Shown in pieces: positions 56,087 to 64,000 of a DNA stretch of 64,000 bases. Each line of letters begins with the position of its first letter. The first letter of the stretch is position 1. The DNA is from Microthyrium microscopicum (Eukaryota; Ascomycota; Dothideomycetes; Microthyriales; Microthyriaceae): positions 1,073,481-1,137,480 of the forward strand of contig MU004232.1 in the NCBI GenBank assembly GCA_010405405.1, in the 5' to 3' direction. A model generated the notes under the pieces. The model did not search any database, was not told where the DNA came from, and saw nothing but the letters and a program-made list of their open reading frames with translations. Made by a program: the position numbers and the translations under genes.

Positions 56087-58971
56087 ATGGTTTTCAAAAC
56101 TCTATTTTCCGGATCGTTCTTTTTTGTGCCCATCGCGGTGACGTTTGGAGTTTACTTTGGAGTTGAGCACCAAAACATTATGCAAGTTATCCAGGGAAAG
56201 ATACCTGATGGAGCAATACTACCTGGACAACCAAAACCACCCGCAGTCATCACGACTGAGCAGTATTGTATGGATACCACTGGAGCACGACCATATCCGG
56301 GACGATATATTTGTCAGTTCACCACTTTTTTACTTTCCTGTTTGTTACCTGTACCGCCTTGCTTTCCTATCGCATACGACATGTCTGACCACACTGCCCG
56401 AATCCTGTTGCTCCATTGTCACCAGCACCTTGCATCATGTACCCAGGCGATCAGTAGCAAGAAGTGCAGTCGTTTTGCGCAGATGCAACCCTCTGAGGTT
56501 CCGCAAAACGATTCGCGCTTCTTACCGCTCGCCTACGGAGTCACGAAGCCATCTTTCAATATCCCACGCGAACCAGCGAAATTTGCAGACAAAAGAATGG
56601 GCCAGGAGAAAGATTCTAGGCAAGCCTATCAAGAGATAGCAGCACTTTCCCCTGTCCTTCTCCTGGCGCGCGGACTCGTGCACACACCCTGTCCCTGCGC
56701 CACATGCCACTAGGCTGCCTGCAAATGATTCTCGCAATCTCGGCAGGCCAGTTGAGATGGTGATGATTGGTCCAATTCTTTGATTCTTTTGATTCAGTTG
56801 CTGCAACTCTGGCCTTGCCGGCGACGATGCTCAGCTCCAGCGAGCCGCTGCTTTCGTTGCGCCAGATCTGCCTTCTTTGGTTGATCCTCGAGGGTTTCTT
56901 TGCAAGTCGCACGACGCGGTGTCCGTTGAGATTCTCGGCTTGGCGATTTGCCCAACTGCTTTCCCACGCGTCCTGTGGAGGTCTCGGACCTTGTAGGACA
57001 AGTGAAAAGTGGTTCGGGGATCGGCCATCCTTCGCAGATGCCAGCAATATCTGGAGAGAATTATTGAACATGGCTATTCTTAGCACTGTATGATTCTAGA
57101 ACACCATATGGTATGTCTTCAACTCTTTGGAGTTTGGAGGTAGCCGGTGTGTACTCCGGAGAAGGTTGCATGAGCCGCGTCGATTGCATAGAGCTTGCCT
57201 TACCAATGCAGGGCAGGTGCAGATGCGCGACGATAGTGGGCCGTAGCTGCCTTTTGGTATTGGTGTTGGCGATGCAAGCTTCGCGGCTCTTTTTGACTTT
57301 CGAGATTTGAACCTGCCGCTTTGAGCTCTCCACCACACCACTCCAAACCCTCTCAATTTACCCAACTTCCTCAACACCAAGAACACCATGACACAAAGCA
57401 CTATCGACTCAACCCCAAAATTCCCCCCTCGTTGATGGCTATAATCAGTTTGATTATTCCCACAACAAATCCTTCCAATACCCCCCCAGTTGCACTCAAA
57501 TTCTCCCAAATCACACATTCCCCATTTTCATTTACCGTTGCACTACTGGTCGGCTGCCAGTGGCTGCTGATGGCTTTATTCTGCGGATTTTAGGCCTTTC
57601 CCGCCGACTGCCGATATCTAAGAATCATGGTCTATCAATTGTGGCTTGCTCAAAGTCGAGGTTGACGCGTTCACTTTTGCCATTTCTGCATTTCAAACTT
57701 TTTGCCCATCAATTCAACCTTTCTTCGGATCCTCCACCTTCCCCCCCCTCTTTGGAGAGTCTGAGCCTCAAGCCGTTGGCTATTATTGCCTTAGTGCATA
57801 TCCCACGCTTCCAACCTTACCTCTTTGCTATTAGCTGCATGAAATATTACTGACCCTTGTTTGACAGTCAATCCCAACCAATGGAATCCTATAGCTGGAG
57901 GAGCTCTTTGCATGAGTGTAAGTTCAGCCTGCTTCAGCTTCGTATCCCCATGATTCTTCCATCAGGTTTTACTCCATGTAATCCTCCATATTGCTGGCTG
58001 TGTGACCGTTTTCAGTCAAAACAGCCACCACAGCCGATCCCGCACCTTTAATCCTTATCTTTCTTTTTTGTCGCTCGCCACGTTGTCGCCCTCGAATTTC
58101 AATATGGCCTCATGATATTGCTGCATGCTTGCTCGCGTGACATCATTTCCTTGATCGCTATTATCATGTTTTTGAAACCTCGACAAACTTATTTCCGCTA
58201 CAAACGAAACAAACATCTATGCAAGAAGCTAACTGTCGTGCTCAAAGGTTACAACTGATCCAAAGACCCCTGCACAATCACATTATGCCTCCAACTTCTC
58301 GGCAACATGGGGTTTCCCTCAAGGCGATGTCAAGCTTCCTGTGCATGCTTTCCCCAATGCCTTGCTTGCCGACACCTCGCTTCCCGTTCAGCTATCCAGC
58401 CTCAAATCTCTGCCCATAGACTTGTCATGGAACTACGATGTAGGAAGTACGTCAACCAAAACGCTTGACCTGAACGGCCTACTAGCAAACAACTTGAATG
58501 CCAATGTCTGCGTGGATATCTTCTTAGATGACGATAAAACCGAAGCAGCAAGTCCATCAAAAGCCAGCCACGAAATCATGGTGTGGTTTGGCCAGATTGG
58601 TCTGGCAACACAACCTCTTGGTACCCCAGTAACACCTGCTGTACCAATGTCCATAAACGGAACTGACTTGTAAGTTTTTGCCCTCTAAAATCTTTCACGA
58701 TTTGTGTATCCTAACCAACTCCAGTACCCTGTATTATGGCCAAAATCCCACTGCCAACAGCCAGTCATCGTTCACATGGGTAGCAGACAAGAACACTACT
58801 TCATTCACTGGCGACCTTATGCCATTAGTCACTGCATTAACCACGCAAACCGATGGTCCGAATGTAGCTTCCTACATCGGCTACTATGCCTTTGGTAGCG
58901 AAACCTACTATGCTGCTTCTAACATGACATTTACCGTGTCAAAACTGGACATTGACATTAACACTAAATAG
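56087..58971 (+). CDS. GH12-like endoglucanase/xyloglucanase, membrane-anchored, long intron
   Basis: Exons 56087-56312, 57868-57917, 58248-58669 and 58725-58971 (introns 1555, 330 and 55 nt) join in frame to 314 residues. Residues 5-25 are a membrane anchor (LFSGSFFFVPIAVTFGVYFG) followed by a Pro-rich linker. EQYCMDTTGARPYPGRYI then continues as FNPNQWNPIAGGALCMS and VTTDPKTPAQSHYASNFSAT, as in GH12 proteins. SHEIMVWFGQIG holds the nucleophile Glu, and AFGSETYYAASN the acid/base Glu. Such enzymes cleave beta-1,4-glucan or xyloglucan. The N-terminal anchor instead of a cleaved signal peptide suggests surface retention. The 1.55 kb first intron is the main doubt, but sequence on both sides of it fits one GH12 domain. 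Confidence 0.78.
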
Positions 58972-60430
58972 TAGGTAGCCATATATCATGACTTTGGCGT
59001 CCCGGCTTTGGAAATCATGGCTCGGCAGGTCGTCGTTGCCCAGTACATACATACATACCTAGTATAGACATATGACGCAGAGCATTCTCTGCTGTAATGA
59101 TAATCATTCAATACATCTCCAGTATCCGTGTATCTGTCTGCCAATCATCGCCTAGCCACTGAAGTCGTCATTCTCGTCACGCCAAGTCTAGCTCACGATA
59201 GGTGCCCGCACTTCACTCCAGAGAATAGCATACCAAATTCCCCAGTGCTTGCTTTTGCTTTGGACAGATATATGCTCTGCAATGCAGTCCGGACTTTACA
59301 CACCCCGCAACTGTACGAGTATGGAACGCTGGTATCGAGATCATCCATCACACGATTACGATAGCTTCTATAAAGCATACGCAATCTGATATATCGCGAA
59401 CGTCAATTGTACGACTGTAGAGGCAGGTAGTGCTTCTCAAGATGATGCAGCAAACACATAACCACACCGCTCCAATGACCCTCCTTCTAACCCATCACCC
59501 TCTACATACAACTCACAACCGCCTAAGCCCAAACCAACTGCGCATTATCCCAGAACAAAGCCCCTTCCACCAACACCACCACGAGAATTCAATATCCGCC
59601 AATACCACCATACACGTTCCCAAGCCATTCATCCATACTACAAAGCAAGCACAAAAGCCATCAAACGTGGCCATCCGCCGCCCGAAACTACCTCGTTCTC
59701 GTCCACCTTCTTCTGCAGAACTAGTTTGGCTTCCCGGCGGTCTAGTTAGATTCCCGGTGGTCATACACTGTGTAACGGACTTTCTGCCTGGTGCCGATTT
59801 GTGTGACCTTGTACAGACGCTCGAGCTGGGTTAGTCTGGACCTGGCTCGTGGGTTCGATGGCTGGTTGTGCCGGGTTTGATGTGGAGACGGGTATGGTTT
59901 GGTTTGGGGGATGGTGGCTGGTGGCTGGGTATGGTGTATGTAGTGATACTGGTTGAATTTGGTGGTCTGGTGGTGTGGGATTGTAGAGTTGATGTTTTGT
60001 GGATTGGTGATGGGGTGGTGATTGGGTTTATGGACCGAGAAGGGGTTGTCGTGGGAGATATAGGCTGTTCAGAGTCCATAGAAATCCTACTGTGAGTTAT
60101 TTGAGTTTTAGACTAAGTATATAATCTGTTGGAATTCAGTCATGTCATATTAGTCTTCTCTTCCTGACATTTCACTTCTGATACCTCTCCTCGCCTCCAT
60201 GAACATAGCTGGATGACCGGTCATCAGATGCAGCCAATTGCATGTTGCATGACTGAATGCCGCATGCATGAACTCGAAGACTTCACTAGGTGACTGGTTA
60301 TCATCGCTCTTATTTTCAGTCTAACAACGTCATGCTAGCAACGAATCCTTCCCACAGTAGCTGTCTCTTTAACTTCTTGATAACAGGTCCTCCATCGTAT
60401 ACTTAACAAAAGAATGCACTAATAGTCACA
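58972..60430. other. Intergenic, about 1.46 kb
   Basis: Between about 59844 and 60075 the plus strand is strikingly G/T-rich and C-poor. The minus strand there reads as a Thr/Ser/Pro-rich 82-codon frame starting MDSEQPISPTTT with no family. Minus-strand frames at 59513-59764 also lack resemblance. I see no supportable gene. Confidence 0.4.
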
Positions 60431-61930
60431 ATGGCCCTCCTCTTGAAAGCAGAAAGAATCTTGTGCGACCGGAATTTTGATAGTCTATGGTTCGATCTTA
60501 GTCAGTATGCGGTTGAGCTGGCTCTTCTAGGAGAAATCGACCTTTCTCGACATTTGGTCTCCCTCCTTTTCACTAGTGGAGCAATGAGGCCATACTCGAG
60601 ACCTACCTTTGGTGGACTTACTTTCGCTTGGAATCAGACTCAAGATTGGCCGCAAGGTCTACTAGAGGAGGCAAGTTCTGAAGCCGTCATTGAAGAACTC
60701 AGGGAACAGTATAGAACAAGCACGTTGTATAATTTGCAAAAGTTGCAGAATCCGCCACCTTCTGGGGACGATAAAGTTTTGGAAATGTGCGTGGCCCATT
60801 TTCAAGGACGCTGGAAGAAGCATTACCAGGTTGGGACGTGGAGAAATGAGGAGGATGTCAAGCAACTGCTAGTCCGGGCTCTTGAACTGTCACTTCAGAT
60901 CAGTGAGGGTATACCGCCTTCAAGTGCCGATATTCAGGACAAGCAGGGTACGGAAAACAAAGACGGGATGGACCAGGATAGGAGCAGGATTAAAGTCGCC
61001 GATCTTGACGATATCAGCTCCGACATTCTTCGTCGCTTAGCTGCAGGTTGGAACTACCACGGCCAGCAGATATATCTTTCGGAAGCCGAACACCTATGGC
61101 CATACTATATGAAAGGTCTCCTCGCAGATGCCATGCAGATCAGTCAAGAGACAGTGCGAACTAGAGGAAAAGCTGTTATCAACGCATTCTCCAAGCGTCT
61201 TCGAGAAGGTCGCAAGGCTATCTTGGACGGCAAGAGCATCAAAGAATTGCTTGAAATTGGCAGTCATAACACCATCTCTGGCCCTGGTCTTGCCACTTGG
61301 GCAGAAAATGCGGTTGAACCGCCAGAAACATTATTTCGAGAACCGGCAACGATAGATGAGATCGCCAAGTTGGAAGAACGGCTCAATATACAATTACCAG
61401 AGGAATACAAGGAATTCCTCCTGATCAGCAACGGATTTGGTGGTATCTTCAACGGCTTTTTCAATTCTGCAGCATTATTCTCTGTAGACGAGGTCAAATG
61501 GAACTACGAAAAATACTTCCGGCTCCCCGTAGAAGTCTTGAATCTACCTTATGAAATTCAAGATCTAGCCGACAAAATCTACGTACGGGAAGAGACTTTT
61601 CCGGAGAGAAAGCAGGCGTTGCCACTTTTTGACCGCGTTTTGGAAATTGGTCATGAAGGTAGGGATAATGTCTGGCTTGTACAGCCTTATCTGTTTGAGC
61701 AAGCAAAGGCGGCGTATCAGCAGATGTATGACAGAGCAGACGCGGGACAAAAATATATCATTGAGAGAGCCATGGAAGGGGTTGCTGGAAGTAAAGAAGA
61801 TTTTGAGAAGATGGAATGGGCTGTTATTACTTGGGCGTCTGGCAGTTCTGCTAATATGGTTGGGTATGGGGGATTTAGGAGATACCTTCAGGATTCAATT
61901 GAAGATAGTTCTGAGGTTAAGTATGTCTGA
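60431..61930 (+). CDS. SMI1/KNR4 domain protein
   Basis: An intronless 499-residue frame. An N-terminal helical region of about 290 residues (YAVELALLGEIDLSRHLVSL, LAAGWNYHGQQIYLSEAEHL) precedes the SMI1/KNR4 (SUKH) domain at about 305-430: IDEIAKLEERLNIQLPEEYK, EFLLISNGFGG, then the conserved acidic and aromatic positions. The C-terminus AVITWASGSSANMVGYGGFR resembles other fungal members. In yeast Knr4/Smi1 coordinates cell-wall synthesis with signalling. In bacteria the fold gives immunity proteins. The role here is unknown, and the protein is of a fungal-specific type rather than the Knr4 orthologue itself, which has long disordered arms. Confidence 0.82.
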   Translation: MALLLKAERILCDRNFDSLWFDLSQYAVELALLGEIDLSRHLVSLLFTSGAMRPYSRPTFGGLTFAWNQTQDWPQGLLEEASSEAVIEELREQYRTSTLYNLQKLQNPPPSGDDKVLEMCVAHFQGRWKKHYQVGTWRNEEDVKQLLVRALELSLQISEGIPPSSADIQDKQGTENKDGMDQDRSRIKVADLDDISSDILRRLAAGWNYHGQQIYLSEAEHLWPYYMKGLLADAMQISQETVRTRGKAVINAFSKRLREGRKAILDGKSIKELLEIGSHNTISGPGLATWAENAVEPPETLFREPATIDEIAKLEERLNIQLPEEYKEFLLISNGFGGIFNGFFNSAALFSVDEVKWNYEKYFRLPVEVLNLPYEIQDLADKIYVREETFPERKQALPLFDRVLEIGHEGRDNVWLVQPYLFEQAKAAYQQMYDRADAGQKYIIERAMEGVAGSKEDFEKMEWAVITWASGSSANMVGYGGFRRYLQDSIEDSSEVKYV

Positions 61931-62315
61931 GATCGGATAAAGATGGCTACGGTGGTAGATATGCTACGAGCCTTCGTGTTAGAGCCTATTCGATGATACT
62001 GTTCACCAAACGGGTAGACCATTGTGTCAAAATATCAGATACCAACAAGTGGAGACTGTGTTCTAGCAAAAAGACGTATTTCATGGAAGAAGGGGTCATA
62101 TCTTCATGTGAAATCAACCTCTACCTAGGTAGGTAGGTACTTCTCATGGTTATCTTTTGTTGTGAAGTCCAAGAAATATACCTTATTAGAATAGCATTTA
62201 CAGATGTCACAACCCGTGCTATGAAAAGATATAAGAAGCTCAAAACTCCTTGTGAGTTCATTAGTTCGCAACCGGTTGACAGATTCAACACATATCCTCT
62301 AACACAAACTGAAAC
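61931..62315. other. Intergenic between SMI1/KNR4 gene and small Cys-rich gene
   Basis: About 0.39 kb. Contains CTACCTAGGTAGGTAGGTAC near 62122, a short tetranucleotide palindrome. An open frame from 62146 may be leader rather than coding. Confidence 0.4.
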
Positions 62316-62576
62316 ATGTGCTTTGTGCGCGGGAAATGTTACAAATGTGGACATCCATATGACCCATCCAACTATATTGACTTCTGTGATACTGCGGCTA
62401 TGAATATGGCCCCATGTGAGTATCCTAAACCGACTCAGGGTACAGTGGATGAGCTTTGTGCCTATTGTAAGCACAATAACCCTTATGTACGGCCTCACGC
62501 TGACACGTTACTTCAAGGTGCAATGGACACTGTACCATTCCGCTATTACAACCATTTGAGGCTTTCGGATATATGA
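62316..62576 (+). CDS. Small Cys-rich protein (86 residues)
   Basis: The start at 62316 gives MCFVRGKCYKCGHPYDPSNY, with nearby FCDTAAM, APCEYP and LCAYCKHN. The seven cysteines, some in CxxC spacing, with CGH fit a family of short Cys/His proteins common in leotio- and sordariomycetes. They begin MC, have a CGH motif near residue 10, and have unknown function. It resembles the gene at 63738 in size, opening and CGH. No signal peptide is present. An upstream exon is possible. Confidence 0.5.
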   Translation: MCFVRGKCYKCGHPYDPSNYIDFCDTAAMNMAPCEYPKPTQGTVDELCAYCKHNNPYVRPHADTLLQGAMDTVPFRYYNHLRLSDI

Positions 62577-63737
62577 TATTCAAAGAAGCTTTCATCTGAC
62601 AAATTGTTGGCTATGGCGCAGTGACTAAAAAGAAATCTGTGCGGTAAACAAACGGCATTAAAATCACTACTAAATCCTCCACTCTGTTTGTTTGTTCTAA
62701 GAAGATGGAGGCTTTGTCTCAGACTAGTATGTGTGATAGGACCTTATTATGATGTTTATTTCCAATACCACAAGCACCTTATTTTACTACCGTTTGTTCC
62801 ATGGTTTGGGCGTGTGGCGTTGCAGTGACGTTCGTCTCAGCTTTGAAAAGATGCAATACTTAACCTACCAGACACTGCAAGGTACCTAATCGCTTGGAGT
62901 CTATCAAAAGCTATATACATCCCATAGCTTCTGCCGGAATGGTTGCGCGAATGAAAAAAAGACTTAGTACTTTCGTCAAACTTCCCAGGAGCACAACATA
63001 AAGTAAGCATTAATATCAAGAGCAGAATGTGCATCCATCAAAGATCATGTTTCTCTTGTGGTCATTATCTGAGCTGGCCATGTCTTTGCTGCTCTTGATT
63101 GTCGGTGCCAGAGTTTAGGTCTACAGTTTGCAGCAAACAAATCCTATTGCTCTCCATACCTAGGTAGGTACCTACCATAGCGCGCGAGGGGGAGTTTTGC
63201 AAATGATCATAGGGGAATCTTAGGCAAGAACGAATCACTTTAGCATGTTATGATCGTTTTTATTCTTCTTAATTATGCTTTAATCATTATAACGACAATG
63301 TCTACATAACTGCAATCGGCAAAGGGGAAGAAATTGTAGATTTGTGTACCAAATCATCATATGAGGATTTCTATAACTCCCCCCTCCACGCTATGGTAGT
63401 TGATTGATGTCATCAAATTCACGATACCAGACCTTTATATGATCTCCATGTGATAGCACCCCTCAGTGGTCAAAGTTTCAAACGATGGTGAAGAGTAAGA
63501 GCTGAATGTTATCGCCGCCGTATGATCCAACCAAGTAAAATTGGCAGATCATTCTATAAGCTCCTTGGGATCCATATCACCACCACTGTTACGAATGTGG
63601 CGTACGAATTGTGAACAGCACAGCTTAAAAAGTATTTAAAACGCGTATCTCCTTGATATATTCCCACTTATACCTTTCTCACAATTTGCAACAGAGCAAG
63701 AAATTGATATATAAGCAATATCATTGACGAATATAAG
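62577..63737. other. Intergenic, about 1.16 kb
   Basis: No gene is seen. It carries a CCTAGGTAGGTACCTACC palindrome near 63160 and AT-rich promoter-like sequence with TATATAAG at 63707-63714, just before the last gene. Confidence 0.4.
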
Positions 63738-63965
63738 ATGTGTCAATACATAGGAAAACTCTACGCATGTGGACACATCATCCCCGAGGTTGATGTATAT
63801 GGGAATCAGCTTGCAAGCTTATTCTTTCCCTGCCAGCTAGCTATTCAAACCGGAGTATTCTGCAGTAAGCCGCAAACTACTCAAGGAGCTTCAAATTGGA
63901 GCTGTCAGAAACCAGAGTGTGTGAACATTGGATCGCATGTTGAGCCAGCCTGGAAGTTTAGATAA
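63738..63965 (+). CDS. Small Cys-rich protein (75 residues)
   Basis: ATG 63738 follows a TATATAAG motif by about 25 bp. The product opens MCQYIGKLYACGHIIPEVDV and has further cysteines in FFPCQLAI, VFCSKPQ and SCQKPECVN, ending PAWKFR. The MC start and CGH near residue 12 match the small protein at 62316. Function unknown and no signal peptide. The tail could be spliced to further exons beyond 63965 or past the window edge. Confidence 0.5.
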   Translation: MCQYIGKLYACGHIIPEVDVYGNQLASLFFPCQLAIQTGVFCSKPQTTQGASNWSCQKPECVNIGSHVEPAWKFR

Positions 63966-64000
63966 TCTATTGACCTTGCAGTCAAACACTTGAGCACCGG

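Noticed and set aside
56616-57518. Minus-strand frames of 156 and 140 codons inside the GH12 intron
   Set aside because: They show no domain, no clear splice structure and biased composition. They may be chance in a long intron.
59831-60079. Thr/Pro-rich minus-strand frame
   Set aside because: It reflects strong strand asymmetry (G/T-rich plus strand). No family and no neighbours support a gene.

Overview
This is nuclear DNA of a filamentous ascomycete (Pezizomycotina). A leotiomycete-like fungus is my best guess, but that is inference. Evidence: about 20 intron-bearing protein genes on both strands, mostly 45-60 nt introns with GTAAGT-like donors and CTAAC-like branch sites, and fungal families (Zn2Cys6 regulator, Dal5-like and DHA1-like MFS carriers, TmpA-like flavoprotein, CelA-type GT2, GH12, AtuA/DUF1446 protein). 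No tRNA, rRNA, CRISPR array, LTR element or virus remnant was recognised.

Layout. 1-4.2 kb: 3' part of the DHR1/ECM16 ribosome-biogenesis helicase, then a TmpA-like membrane oxidoreductase. 5.4-8.4 kb: an MFS drug:H+ antiporter gene with ten introns. 8.8-15.6 kb: three membrane-traffic genes, EMP24, TRS120 and VPS20. 15.8-17.7 kb: AtuA-like enzyme. 19-25.4 kb: a possible uptake cluster of an NMT1/THI5-like binding protein, a Zn2Cys6 regulator and a Dal5-like carrier. 26.3-29.1 kb: a small YCII-like protein and galactokinase. 29.5-35 kb: divergent ATG18 and PPM2/TYW4. 36.6-39.5 kb: secreted multicopper oxidase and a histidine phosphatase. 40.2-44.1 kb: a large protein combining a STAND-type helical N-terminus with TPR-like helices, WD40 repeats and UBA. 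44.5-45.9 kb: uncharacterised membrane protein. 46.4-49.5 kb: NUP84. 51.4 kb: SUMO. 52.5-54.9 kb: CelA-like glucan synthase. 56.1-59.0 kb: GH12 glycosidase with a 1.55 kb intron. 60.4-64 kb: SMI1/KNR4 protein and two small Cys-rich proteins.

The standout is the MFS gene at 5369-8438. Seven of its ten introns (153-227 nt) are related to one another and carry a self-complementary core, so they look like introner-like elements. The other three are ordinary 48-54 nt introns. A free-standing 0.21 kb MITE-like element at 35698-35911, with 29 bp terminal inverted repeats and an 8 bp direct repeat at its ends, matches the same core on its minus strand. The window may therefore hold both the intronic and the mobile form of one family.

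Other points of note: tandem 57 bp repeats at the ATG18 stop, each ending in an in-frame TAG; a 22 nt microexon inside a zinc cluster; and a stop-free 51 nt intron in VPS20. All splice sites were placed by eye from frame, GT-AG signals and family conservation, with no transcript evidence.
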